The translations under genes were made by a program, and so were the position numbers. A DNA stretch of 64,000 nt, taken from the NCBI RefSeq assembly GCF_042683165.1, contig NZ_JBHUIZ010000015.1, forward strand, positions 1 to 64,000, written 5' to 3'. Source of the DNA: Tigheibacillus halophilus. GTDB taxonomy: Bacteria > Bacillota > Bacilli > Bacillales > Amphibacillaceae. The notes below the pieces were generated by a model. The model saw nothing but the letters and a program-made list of their open reading frames with translations, was not told the DNA's origin and searched no databases. Of the stretch, positions 34,522 to 42,286 are shown piece after piece. Each line of letters begins with the position of its first letter. Within the stretch, counting starts at the first letter, position 1.

Positions 34522-35691
34522 ATGTCATCATATATAGCGCCTGTAAGTGTTGCAGCCATTATATTTATTATTCTTGGTTTTTTTCTCATTATACCATGGC
34601 TCATTTATAGCTATAGAAAATTTGGTTATCTTAGTTTTTGGTCTTCTGTTGTAGTTTTTTCTTTTATTTTCTATATGCTGTCGGCCTTTTTTCTAGTCAT
34701 TTTACCGCTTCCGGCCACACAAGATACATGTGCATTGCAACCCCCGGATACGGTTCCTTATCAGTTGGTGCCATTTTACTTTGTATGGGATACTTTGAAA
34801 GGGAGTTCAGTTGTTTGGAACCATCCAGCGACTTATATACAAATCTTCAAGCAAGGTGCGTTTTTGCCGGCTGCCTATAACTTTTTGTTATTGCTGCCTC
34901 TAGGCGTCTATTTAAGATACTTCTTTCGCAGCAAGCAATACTGGAAACGTGCATGGCTGATTGGATTTTTAGTCTCGCTGTTTTTTGAAATAACACAATT
35001 GACGGGTATATATGGAATATATAATTGCCCGTATCGCTTGTTCAATGTGGATGATTTGCTGTTAAATAGCGTTGGCGCTCTTACCGGCTTTTTGATTGCA
35101 CCTATTATTCTTGCCTTATTTCCTTCGAAGGCAAGCGTCTTAGCCAAAAAAGCCACTATATTAAGAAGAGATATTGTATTACCGATTCCGCAATTACTGG
35201 CAATACTCATCGACTCTTTCTTAGTAAATGTAAGTTGGGCCGTCACTGGATTATTTATGACGACAGGTAATATTTTCATTGAAATAAGTTATAAAACTGT
35301 CGCCTTATTTTTCGCTCTTTTCATCGTTCCGGTTATCTGGAAAGGAAAAACAGTCGGAACAAACTTTATGCGATTTAAGCTAATGGACATCGGGGAGAGA
35401 AGCCCCCAATGGTCGTCGTTGCTTAAAAGATTTTTTGCATTGTACTTACCCTGGATAACGTACAGGTGTCTGAAGATAATCACGAACATGGAATTGGATC
35501 ATCATTCTGCGTGGTTTATCCCGCAAATATGGCTTTACGTATTAAGTGTTCTAGCTTCCTTTATTTTAGTGGCTGTATTGATGATTCACATGATACTTGT
35601 GATTTTCAAAAAAGGCCAACGACTTTTTTACTTTGATCATGTTGCGAATGTGTTACCAAGGTATATTAAGGAGAGATCGAAGAAGAAGTGA
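34522..35691 (+). CDS. VanZ-RDD fusion membrane protein
   Basis: The 389-residue protein joins an N-terminal VanZ-like domain (about 1-205) to a C-terminal RDD domain (about 215-380). VanZ-like features are LVPFYFVWDT, AAYNFLLLLPLGVYLRYFF, FFEITQLTGIYGIYNCPYRL and FNVDDLLLNSVGALTG; the RDD part has QLLAILIDSFLVN and GTNFMRFKLMDIG. VanZ homologues alter glycopeptide susceptibility, and RDD proteins are linked to ion stress. The gap before it (34101-34521) shows only a 44-codon frame at 34292 without a ribosome site. Confidence 0.8.
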   Translation: MSSYIAPVSVAAIIFIILGFFLIIPWLIYSYRKFGYLSFWSSVVVFSFIFYMLSAFFLVILPLPATQDTCALQPPDTVPYQLVPFYFVWDTLKGSSVVWNHPATYIQIFKQGAFLPAAYNFLLLLPLGVYLRYFFRSKQYWKRAWLIGFLVSLFFEITQLTGIYGIYNCPYRLFNVDDLLLNSVGALTGFLIAPIILALFPSKASVLAKKATILRRDIVLPIPQLLAILIDSFLVNVSWAVTGLFMTTGNIFIEISYKTVALFFALFIVPVIWKGKTVGTNFMRFKLMDIGERSPQWSSLLKRFFALYLPWITYRCLKIITNMELDHHSAWFIPQIWLYVLSVLASFILVAVLMIHMILVIFKKGQRLFYFDHVANVLPRYIKERSKKK

Positions 35692-35708
35692 CAAATGTGT
35701 TTGGTTGT

Positions 35709-35745
35709 AAAAACAGACTGTTCCTAATACGGTCTGTTTTTTTTG
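35709..35745 (+). terminator. Rho-independent terminator after the VanZ-RDD gene
   Basis: AACAGACTG and CGGTCTGTT form the stem, followed by seven T. Confidence 0.88.
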
Positions 35746-35839
35746 ATAATTAAGGCAAGAAAGGAGCTAGATTCTTACATTTTATTTCTTGTCATACTAG
35801 CTTTTTCATTCATAATAAATTCAATGATTATTCCATTAT

Positions 35840-35866
35840 GGGATCGGGTCAGTTTGTGTAATAAAT
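35840..35866 (+). repeat. Intergenic element tail box abutting a truncated gene
   Basis: GGATCGGGTCAGTTTGTG plus TAATAAATG is a clean tail box, and the acetyltransferase remnant begins directly at its end. Confidence 0.65.
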
Positions 35867-36246
35867 GCAAGCTTATATGGGTAAGAGTGTATGTTTTATA
35901 AAGAATATAATTACCAGACCTAATATTGTTGTGGGAGATTATAGCTGCTACGATGATGTTAACGGGGCAGAAAAGTTTGAAGAACACGTCACACATCATT
36001 ATGAATTTCTTAATGATAAACTGATTATTGGTAAATTCTGTGCTATTGCAAGAGGTATAGAATTTATTATGAATGGAGCAAATCATCGGATGAACTCTGT
36101 AACAACCTATCCCTTTAATATTATGTGGGGCGGTTGCGAAAAGACAACGCCATGATGTAGCCATTATAGCAGCAAATTCTGTAGTAGCAAAGGATGTTCC
36201 TGCTTACCACATTGTAGGTGGGAACCCCGGCAAGATCGGGCTATAA
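35865..36246 (+). pseudogene. Truncated vat-type acetyltransferase paralogue
   Basis: The frame CFIKNIITRPNIVVGDYSCY to NGANHRMNSVTTYPFNIMWG is a hexapeptide-repeat xenobiotic acetyltransferase, close to the intact gene at 41608-42261. The first 20 or so residues are missing, cut at the element. After WGGCEKTTP a stop follows. The C-terminal piece DVAIIAANSVVAKDVPAYHI plus VGGNPGK resumes in another frame after the loss of about 35 central residues. It is inactive. Confidence 0.8.
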
Positions 36247-36299
36247 AAGTTTCATGGGAAGTAAATGTTCTAATGGACTATTCAAGTAAAAAAAGCAGC

Positions 36300-36330
36300 T
36301 TGACATTGAAGTTAACTTCAATGTTATTCT
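36300..36330 (+). promoter_or_regulatory. MerR-type promoter with a 20-bp palindrome
   Basis: The -35 TTGACA (36300-36305) and -10 TATTCT (36325-36330) are 19 bp apart, the long spacer typical of MerR-controlled promoters. The spacer holds the perfect palindrome CATTGAAGTTAACTTCAATG (36304-36323). The gene start lies directly after the -10. Confidence 0.85.
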
Positions 36331-36336
36331 ATGGTT

Positions 36337-36810
36337 ATGGAAAAATTTTATTCAATACAAGAAGCTTCGCAAATACTTGGGGTATCCAAGGATACCCTTC
36401 GGTACTATGACCGGATTGGGGTCGTCTCACCGTGTCGGGAAGGCAATCAGTACCGCAAGTATTCGAGGAACGACCTTGTCGACGTGATGAATATTCAGAT
36501 CATGAAGTATGCAGACTTTTCCCTCGATGAAATTAAGGGAAAATTCAGCTTCCACAGATTGGAGAGTGTTGATCCCGTTTACTGCGAGGAGGTTGCTGAG
36601 TTCCTTGATGCCAAGAACACGGAAACGCGCAGGAAAATAAATCATCTGGAAAGGGTCAGCCAGATGCTCACGATGACATCCAAAACGTTGAGGGATTTTA
36701 ATTACGAAAATAATCAACAATTGGCAGAATTCGCCCGTGAACTCTACAAGGATATTCGGGGGAATGAACCGCAAATTTCTAAGGAGGGTTGTGATCAACA
36801 TCAAAGTTAG
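36337..36810 (+). CDS. MerR-family regulator, probably from a leaderless mRNA
   Basis: The 157-residue protein has an N-terminal MerR winged helix (YSIQEASQILGVSKDTLRYYDRIGVVSP), then a dimerisation coiled coil (about 85-125). The -10 of its own promoter ends at 36330, so transcription should begin at about 36337, exactly at an ATG (an in-frame ATG also exists at 36331). There is no room for a ribosome site. It likely controls itself and the overlapping membrane gene. The inducer is unknown. Confidence 0.85.
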   Translation: MEKFYSIQEASQILGVSKDTLRYYDRIGVVSPCREGNQYRKYSRNDLVDVMNIQIMKYADFSLDEIKGKFSFHRLESVDPVYCEEVAEFLDAKNTETRRKINHLERVSQMLTMTSKTLRDFNYENNQQLAEFARELYKDIRGNEPQISKEGCDQHQS

Positions 36811-37234
36811 GAATATTTGTTATTTTATCGCAGGTATTCTTGCCGTACTGTTTGCTTTCACGCATGGGTGGAATGGCCAATCCACAGTGCTGCCGATGCC
36901 TGAGGTTCAGGCGATGTCGATGGATACCCAGACGGTATTCACGTATGTTTGGCACATTATAACTGCGGAAAATCTGATTTTTGGCATCGTATTCTTTTTT
37001 ATGTCATTCCAACGTGAGCAATCTAGGGTTCGATTCGCTGCATGGATGATCGTGGCGATCCTAATCGTCCGACTAATGGTCATCTTGGGGGTAACGGCAT
37101 TACTTAACGTTTCGGCCCTTAAGGGTACGTTTATAGATTCGATTGCTATCGTAATCTATGCTGCTTTGATTATTGTGGGAACAACTGTGAAGGAAAAAAG
37201 GTCGATTGGTAAACAGATACAGAAACAGGTATAA
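36791..37234 (+). CDS. Four-helix membrane protein co-transcribed with the MerR gene
   Basis: The 147-residue protein has helices at about 8-25, 50-70, 80-100 and 110-130. It starts with GTG just after AAGGAGG, inside the end of the regulator gene. The tight overlap suggests it is the regulator's effector gene. Family not recognised. Confidence 0.65.
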   Translation: MINIKVRNICYFIAGILAVLFAFTHGWNGQSTVLPMPEVQAMSMDTQTVFTYVWHIITAENLIFGIVFFFMSFQREQSRVRFAAWMIVAILIVRLMVILGVTALLNVSALKGTFIDSIAIVIYAALIIVGTTVKEKRSIGKQIQKQV

Positions 37235-37296
37235 ATTAGAGCGGCATTTGTTTAATTAGAAATGGCAGAATCATAATGGTTTTTCGCACTTCAAGA

Positions 37297-37366
37297 AAAG
37301 GGCGCAATTCTGAAATAAGGATCTGCGCCAAGTATTGCAGAATCGAGCAATTATGTGAATAATGGC
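37297..37366 (+). repeat. Intergenic element copy (full length)
   Basis: GGGCGCAATTCTGAAATAAG and GATCTGCGCC, then GAATCGAGCAATTATGTG plus AATAATG. The hairpin part is nearly identical to the copy at 25619. Confidence 0.75.
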
Positions 37367-37388
37367 CCTTAATGATTGCCAATTAAAA

Positions 37389-37600
37389 ATTGAACTTAGA
37401 AATGCCGTGATTCTTTTGGAATCTCGGTTTTTCTTTTTTAATATGACATAAATAGTTTCTTCTTTAATCGTTGCAGTACTGTCATTTAACCAAAAAAATA
37501 ATCCACACTTGAGTTGACAGCTTGGTGGATTATCTTCTACCCAATGCTGACCCCCTTCAAGGGAGCCTGCTATTGTAATACCGTTAGTGTTACAGCACAA
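37389..37600 (-). other. Unassigned minus-strand open frame
   Basis: An open frame containing QLKCGLFFWLNDSTATIKEE and TIYVILKKKNRDSKR has protein-like composition but no clear start. It could be a remnant. No family is recognised. Otherwise 37367-37633 is empty. Confidence 0.25.
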
Positions 37601-37612
37601 GCGGTATTTTTA
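37577..37612. terminator. Possible terminator hairpin
   Basis: AATACCG and CGGTATT enclose an 18-base loop and are followed by TTT. Confidence 0.45.
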
Positions 37613-37633
37613 TTGTATGCTTATCTATCTTTA

Positions 37634-38010
37634 TTATAGACGGTGATAGCAAAAAAAATAAAATGAAACAGCCAAATCATTTTTTAAATAGTATACTCCA
37701 AAAACTTTTTTCTCTCCCGCAGCAGCTGTTTCAAACTTTGGCTGGTGCATTTCCTTCATAGTTTGAGTTAGCATTTTATCTCGCTTCTTAATCGACTCAC
37801 TTATATATTGATTTTGCTTTTCCAGGCATTCCAGGAGCAATTGGTTAAATTGTTCCTTTAAGTTTTCCAGTTTCTCTAATATCTGATCGTTGCTATCAGG
37901 CTTTGAATCGGGTTGTAGTGGATCTTCTCCAGTGGATAAAAAATAATCCATTTGTTTAAGCGAATATCCTTGCTCTTGGATTAATTTTTCGATTAGAAAA
38001 ATCGCCTTAG
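37634..38010 (-). pseudogene. C-terminal remnant of a MerR-type regulator (DUF3967-like)
   Basis: The frame contains FLIEKLIQEQGYSLKQMDYF, as at the end of a MerR DNA-binding domain, followed by a coiled region (ILEKLENLKEQFNQLLLE, then MLTQTMKEMHQP) like DUF3967. The HTH itself is missing upstream, where the 110-bp direct repeat begins. The open frame 37951-37634 starts artificially inside the old gene. Confidence 0.6.
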
Positions 38011-38011
38011 T

Positions 38012-38121
38012 GTGGATTTGAAATAAAATTTGGAAATTTATAATAAAGATTAATTATTTGGAATAAAATCCGATAATTTATAAAAAAGTTTGATACAATT
38101 GCATTGATAAGATGGATTATG
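38012..38121 (+). repeat. 110-bp direct repeat, copy A
   Basis: The stretch from GTGGATTTGAAATAAAATTT to AAGATGGATTATGA matches 39730-39838 at roughly 85% by hand count. It has two internal units of about 35 bases, each with AATAAA and an AATTTATAA core. It contains a promoter-like TTGATACAATT. Confidence 0.8.
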
Positions 38122-38133
38122 AAAATTCAACAA

Positions 38134-38191
38134 ACAGGCACGACTGCTTCACAATGGTATGCAACTACCGGAACAGATTGTTTAACAATGG
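38134..38191 (+). repeat. Intergenic element copy
   Basis: ACAGGCACGACTGCTTCACA then ACCGGAACAGATTGTTTA plus ACAATGG match the element. It overlaps the spurious 5' extension of the next open frame. Confidence 0.6.
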
Positions 38192-38211
38192 TTCAAAAAG
38201 GGGGAACAACT

Positions 38212-38466
38212 TTGAAAAAGAATAAATTGGGAATTTTATCACTGTTAACCGTGGCAATAAGTATCATTTTTTTCTTTATAGTTAGAGGACCAAATGTAAA
38301 TATAATCTTAGTTGTAAGCGTGTTTACAGGGCTTTCTGTACTTGGTATGATTTTCGCCATCATTTCTAAAAAGCTATGGTTTATCATTACTGGAATTTTA
38401 CTAAATGGTGCAGTGTTAGGCTCTGCATATTTTCTTCTGCTTGCAGTGGGAATTAGCGAACCTTAA
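38212..38466 (+). CDS. Three-helix small membrane protein
   Basis: The 84-residue protein has hydrophobic segments at about 6-23, 29-48 and 54-75. TTG at 38212 follows AAAGGGGGA; the longer frame from 38104 runs through an intergenic element and is not coding. Family not recognised. Confidence 0.6.
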   Translation: MKKNKLGILSLLTVAISIIFFFIVRGPNVNIILVVSVFTGLSVLGMIFAIISKKLWFIITGILLNGAVLGSAYFLLLAVGISEP

Positions 38467-38482
38467 ACGTTTATTCTAGAAA

Positions 38483-38550
38483 TGGGCGCAATTACTTCAT
38501 AAACGATTGCGTCCATACCGCACGATAGGGCCAGATTGTGTAAAAAGCAA
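38483..38550 (+). repeat. Intergenic element copy (full length, near consensus)
   Basis: GGGCGCAATTACTTCATAAA and ATTGCGTCCATACCGCACG form a 9-bp-stem hairpin part, followed by ATAGGGCCAGATTGTG plus TAAAAAG. It is the best example for defining the element. Confidence 0.85.
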
Positions 38551-38573
38551 TTTGTTTTATTGCAGGAGGTGTG

Positions 38574-38741
38574 ATGATGGATCGCTGGTACACTCCTTTC
38601 ATTACGGGGATATTAGTATTTTTATTTTTATTTTTGATGAAAGACGATCTGAGACTTTCAATAAACATCGGCATAGGAGTATTTTTGGTGTATTTAATTG
38701 TGTTTTTATTTAAGACGTATAAAAACAAACCCAATTCCTAA
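38574..38741 (+). CDS. Small two-helix membrane protein (55 residues)
   Basis: MMDRWYTPFITGILVFLFLF to KTYKNKPNS encodes two helices and a basic tail. CAGGAGGTG precedes the double ATG (38574/38577). It begins 24 bases after a near-consensus element. Confidence 0.6.
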   Translation: MMDRWYTPFITGILVFLFLFLMKDDLRLSINIGIGVFLVYLIVFLFKTYKNKPNS

Positions 38742-38827
38742 GAGTTATATCAACAAACGGACACTTTAACAGAAGAAAACTATACTAGTTGTGAAGGACC
38801 ATTTTGTAGACCAGGGAGAGAATTAAA

Positions 38828-39127
38828 ATGCCTATGCCCATTTGTGAAAACTGTAATACCAAATGGAACTGGGAACAAACCATTAAAAAGATGTTTGCAA
38901 TAGATGGTCTGACGATGGTGTGTCCGTGTTGCGGAAAAAAACAATATCTAACGAAAAAATCAAGGATAAAGTGCAGTTTATTGCTGAGTATCACCTCGTT
39001 TTCACTTGTTTTGCTTGCAAATTATCTTCATATGTCGATAGCTGGTTCATTTAGTTTCCTCCCTGTTTTAATCATTATTGTATTACTTTTTTTTCCACAT
39101 TTTATGGAGTTGAGCAGTACGAGATAA
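38828..39127 (+). CDS. Zinc-ribbon small membrane protein (TIGR04104-like)
   Basis: The 99-residue protein has two CxxC knuckles, ICENCNTKWNW and CPCCGKKQYLT, forming a cytoplasmic zinc ribbon. Two transmembrane helices follow (about 48-66 and 71-90). This matches the small CxxC-20-CxxC family of Bacillus proteins. The function is unknown. Confidence 0.75.
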   Translation: MPMPICENCNTKWNWEQTIKKMFAIDGLTMVCPCCGKKQYLTKKSRIKCSLLLSITSFSLVLLANYLHMSIAGSFSFLPVLIIIVLLFFPHFMELSSTR

Positions 39128-39196
39128 TATATTATGTCCTTGGTTTTATGAAGGACGGAAAGGGCATAGGATATTGGTCAGAAAGGGGAAGGAACG

Positions 39197-39655
39197 ATGG
39201 CAGTGATATTAAAAATAATGCGTTCAGATGAATTTCAACATTATCTTGGTTATGCAATTGAGAACTTCGCAAACGAACAAATTAAATCTGGAAATTGGCA
39301 GCAAGAGGGCGCAATTGGTAAGGCAGCGGAGGAATATAAACGGTTACTTCCTGACGGGCTGAATACCGATAACAATTATTTATTTACGATTCGTGATGGA
39401 GACGTGAAAGTTGGAATGGTATGGCTAGCAAAAAAGGATGATAATAGGGGTTTCATTTATGATATTAACATTTGGAAAGGGAATCAAGGCAAAGGTTATG
39501 GAAAACAAGCAATGAAGCAAATTGAAATTATAGCCAAAGAGATTGGATTGAAAGTGATTGGACTTCACGTCTTTGGCCATAACAAAGTGGCAAGAGGTTT
39601 ATATGAACAACTAGGATATATTGAAACAAATATAAAAATGGAAAAGTCATTATAG
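39197..39655 (+). CDS. GNAT-family acetyltransferase
   Basis: The 152-residue protein has the acetyl-CoA loop IWKGNQGKGYGKQAMKQIE and the late motif GHNKVARGLYEQLGYIETN. The ATG follows AAAGGGGAAGG. The substrate is unknown. It is complete and not visibly damaged, unlike the GNATs at 20557 and 21073. Confidence 0.85.
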   Translation: MAVILKIMRSDEFQHYLGYAIENFANEQIKSGNWQQEGAIGKAAEEYKRLLPDGLNTDNNYLFTIRDGDVKVGMVWLAKKDDNRGFIYDINIWKGNQGKGYGKQAMKQIEIIAKEIGLKVIGLHVFGHNKVARGLYEQLGYIETNIKMEKSL

Positions 39656-39661
39656 ACTATT

Positions 39662-39690
39662 CTAGAATCGGTCCATTTTCAGAATAAGCT
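39662..39690 (+). repeat. Intergenic element tail box
   Basis: AGAATCGGTCCATTTTCAG plus AATAAGC lies directly after the GNAT stop. Confidence 0.5.
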
Positions 39691-39729
39691 TTAAAACTAA
39701 AGAGGGGTTTGTAGAGGAAGACTGTTAAC

Positions 39730-39838
39730 GTGGCTTTGAAATAAAGTTTGATAATTTATAATAAAGATTGACCGTTTGGTATAAACTCCGATAATTCATA
39801 AAAAAATTGATACAATTACATTGACAAGACGGATTGTG
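39730..39838 (+). repeat. 110-bp direct repeat, copy B
   Basis: Matches 38012-38121, from GTGGCTTTGAAATAAAGTTT to AAGACGGATTGTGA. As with copy A, a segment starting with a MerR-like or membrane gene follows. The 1.6 kb between the copies carries four plus-strand genes. Confidence 0.8.
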
Positions 39839-39917
39839 ACAATGCCCAATCGAGTCATTTTGTTGAAAAATGCAATTGCCATAAAGTACTTAAAATCATT
39901 CGATTGGAGAGTGGTGT

Positions 39918-40439
39918 ATGAAAAGAGATATTCATTTATCCGAGAAGTTTCTAGTTTTGGCATATGTCTTTATATTGCTATTTATGATTGTGCAAGATTT
40001 GGTTCCGTTGGGAGCATTAAATGATGTTGAAGCTATTGCTTCAATAGAATCACTCAATGAAATAGTGGTGACAACTCTGATTGGCGTAGTTCAAATATTA
40101 CTTATATTGGGGGGGATACTCTTGTTTATGGGAAGGAGATATCCCCTTTTGGTAAAAATTTGGCTGATCGTTCATCCTGCATGTATTTTGTTGGGCGCAA
40201 TCATGTCGTGGTGGATTCCATACTTCTTCGGAACAGGTACGGAAGAAAAAATAGAAAGGTTCAATATTATGTTCGGAAATACGCATTCTTTCTTGCCTGT
40301 TATGAACGGAATAGTACCGAATACAATTCATACCTTGTTTCACTTGATGCTGCTAATCTGTATCATTTTAACAAGCTATATTTTTTTAACGAGGAAAAGT
40401 AAGGGGAAAGGAATTGGGGAACGCTATGGTCAAAAGTAA
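39918..40439 (+). CDS. Four-helix membrane protein
   Basis: The 173-residue protein has hydrophobic segments at about 12-30, 48-70, 79-97 and 138-158. Its conserved-looking loop, SWWIPYFFGTGTEEKIERFN, lies between helices 3 and 4. The ATG has GGAGAG upstream. It overlaps the next gene by 14 bases, so the two are translated together. Confidence 0.65.
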   Translation: MKRDIHLSEKFLVLAYVFILLFMIVQDLVPLGALNDVEAIASIESLNEIVVTTLIGVVQILLILGGILLFMGRRYPLLVKIWLIVHPACILLGAIMSWWIPYFFGTGTEEKIERFNIMFGNTHSFLPVMNGIVPNTIHTLFHLMLLICIILTSYIFLTRKSKGKGIGERYGQK

Positions 40440-41076
40440 GATTGATTACTACGAAAAAGAATCAAGATATTTTAATCCACTAAAACATTTTTCTACACGT
40501 ATTCAGGAAATGGAAAATAAATCAAAATATGGTGCAGTGGTGGCTTCTAAGTGGAGTGAATTTGTCATCCAGTCTCTTATGGATGAGATGTATCCGGTAG
40601 TCCATCCAATTGGGCAGGAAACGTTTTCCTTATATGCCGAGTTCCCAATAGGGGTCTTTGAGTACGCTCTAGATATAGGTGGTGCTACCTCACTTATAGG
40701 GGAAAAGAGTATTAAGCCTGTAATTTTTGAGCCATCCAAAATTATAGCTTCTGTTGATGGAGGTAACATAAATAAAGATACAAGTAATATAAAAACCAAT
40801 CATAAAAATCCTGTAATGGTAATTCAAAGCCACCATTTAACAGAGGGTAAGCCTTATTGTATAAATGGGAATCATCGAATATTTGAAGCCCATCGTAATA
40901 ACAACAGGCAAATAGAAGTGTACTTATTTAAAGACTTAGAATTTGTACCATTCTTCTACGATACTTTGAGTAAAGCGATGTATTATTTTGAAATGGACTA
41001 TAGTAATGTAATAAATAATAAAAGAAACTTTCTAAAAGGTGAATATGATGCATTTGTATATGTTTTTAATGGGTGA
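40426..41076 (+). CDS. ParB/Sulfiredoxin-like domain protein
   Basis: The 216-residue protein contains HHLTEGKPYCINGNHRIFEA (near 140), which is the ParB/Srx-fold motif GxHR as used by ParB-like nucleases and NTPases. The rest is not recognised. The ATG at 40426 overlaps the preceding membrane-protein gene. The role is unknown. The GNHR motif suggests nucleotide binding. Confidence 0.6.
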   Translation: MVKSKIDYYEKESRYFNPLKHFSTRIQEMENKSKYGAVVASKWSEFVIQSLMDEMYPVVHPIGQETFSLYAEFPIGVFEYALDIGGATSLIGEKSIKPVIFEPSKIIASVDGGNINKDTSNIKTNHKNPVMVIQSHHLTEGKPYCINGNHRIFEAHRNNNRQIEVYLFKDLEFVPFFYDTLSKAMYYFEMDYSNVINNKRNFLKGEYDAFVYVFNG

Positions 41077-41094
41077 AAATGCATTGCTAGTCTA

Positions 41095-41535
41095 TTACTG
41101 CAATCCGGCAAAAATAACAGCTGTAAAAAATATGATTTGTAAAATTGTTCGAGGAAAAATAGGTGTACTTGGTTTTCCACCAATGTTTATCCCTTTTCGT
41201 GCAGCGCGAATGTTAGCTGGGAACATAACAATAAGTAAGAATGCTAAACCGAATGAAGCAATACTTGAAGTGATAGGAATCAACAGGCCTATGGCGCTAA
41301 AGATTTCGAATATTCCAGTAATAGTCACGATGAGACCTTGTTTTGGCAGAGCCGGAGGTACCATTTTGATAAGATCGGGACGTCTCTTACCCCAATGAGC
41401 AGCTGCGGTGAATAAAAACATTAAAGCAACAGCGAATCGTAAAGAAGTTTCCCAGCCATCCAAATAAGACAGTCCGAAAAAACCAAGTAAGCGAAAAGTC
41501 AGGAATGATCCAATCAAAAGGATAAACGGAGCCAT
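41095..41535 (-). CDS. DoxX-like membrane protein
   Basis: The 146-residue protein has four transmembrane helices and resembles the DoxX family (FAVALMFLFTAAAHWGKRRP, then FEIFSAIGLLIPI). On the minus strand GGGAGGAATACGA precedes the ATG at 41535. It is the last gene of the minus-strand group vgb-vat-doxX. It ends 18 bases from the end of the ParB-like gene on the other strand. Confidence 0.75.
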   Translation of the reverse strand: MAPFILLIGSFLTFRLLGFFGLSYLDGWETSLRFAVALMFLFTAAAHWGKRRPDLIKMVPPALPKQGLIVTITGIFEIFSAIGLLIPITSSIASFGLAFLLIVMFPANIRAARKGINIGGKPSTPIFPRTILQIIFFTAVIFAGLQ

Positions 41536-41607
41536 TCGTATTCCTCCCTTAAAGTCCATTGGAAATCATTAAATACAACAGGTATTATTCTAAGAAACTG
41601 TTACTTT

Positions 41608-42261
41608 TCAAATTTTACTCTTTAAATTTCTTAGATTCTCTATCTCTCCATTTACGATCATATCAATATGATTAGAAATTATATCAATATCGAAATCCCA
41701 CCATTTAATTTCCAGTAATTCGTTAATCATTTCTTCTGAGAAACGATTTCTAAGTTTTTTTGCAGGATTTCCTCCAACGATCGTGTAAGGTTCCACATTT
41801 TGTGTGATCACTGATTTGGCTGCTATAATTGCACCGTTTCCTATTTTTATTCCAGGCAAAATAACAGTATCCATCCCAATCCAAACATCATTTTCAATTA
41901 TGGTATCACCTTTAAACGGAAGCTGATTTAATGTTGGCGTATATTTTTCCCAGCCGTTTCCAAATATATTGAATGGGTAGGTTGAGAAGCCATCCATTCT
42001 ATGATTAGCACCATTCATAATGAATGTTACACCGGGTGCTATAGCGCAAAATTTCCCAATAATAAGCTGGTCTACGAAGAACTCATAGTGATATAAAACT
42101 TGATTTTCAAAGGATTCACCATTTCTTGCATCGTAATAGGAGTACTCACCTGCAATAATGTTTGGTCTGGTAATAGTATTTTTAATAAATTGAACCACTT
42201 GATTTCCTTTAATTGGATATTTATCGTCAGGGTTTGGCCCAAGCTGGTTATTTGATGCCAT
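41608..42261 (-). CDS. vat: Streptogramin A / xenobiotic O-acetyltransferase (Vat-type)
   Basis: The 217-residue left-handed beta-helix acetyltransferase has FAIM-type signatures: FIMNGANHRMDGFSTYPFNI holds the active histidine, followed by VWIGMDTVILPGIKIGNGAI and YTIVGGNPAKKLRNRFSEE. These match Vat and CatB-like enzymes that acetylate streptogramin A or chloramphenicol. Its place next to a vgb-type lyase argues for streptogramin A. The gene looks intact; a truncated paralogue lies at 35865. GAAAGGAAG precedes the ATG. Confidence 0.85.
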   Translation of the reverse strand: MASNNQLGPNPDDKYPIKGNQVVQFIKNTITRPNIIAGEYSYYDARNGESFENQVLYHYEFFVDQLIIGKFCAIAPGVTFIMNGANHRMDGFSTYPFNIFGNGWEKYTPTLNQLPFKGDTIIENDVWIGMDTVILPGIKIGNGAIIAAKSVITQNVEPYTIVGGNPAKKLRNRFSEEMINELLEIKWWDFDIDIISNHIDMIVNGEIENLRNLKSKI

Positions 42262-42286
42262 AGAAATCTACTTCCTTTCAGGATTC

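Noticed and set aside
38104..38211. N-terminal extension of the membrane protein at 38212
   Set aside because: It runs through the end of the 110-bp repeat and an element copy. TTG 38212 has the ribosome site.
39300..39325. GGGCGCAATTGG motif as another element copy
   Set aside because: It lies inside the intact GNAT gene (coding for EGAIGKA) and has no second part, so it is chance.
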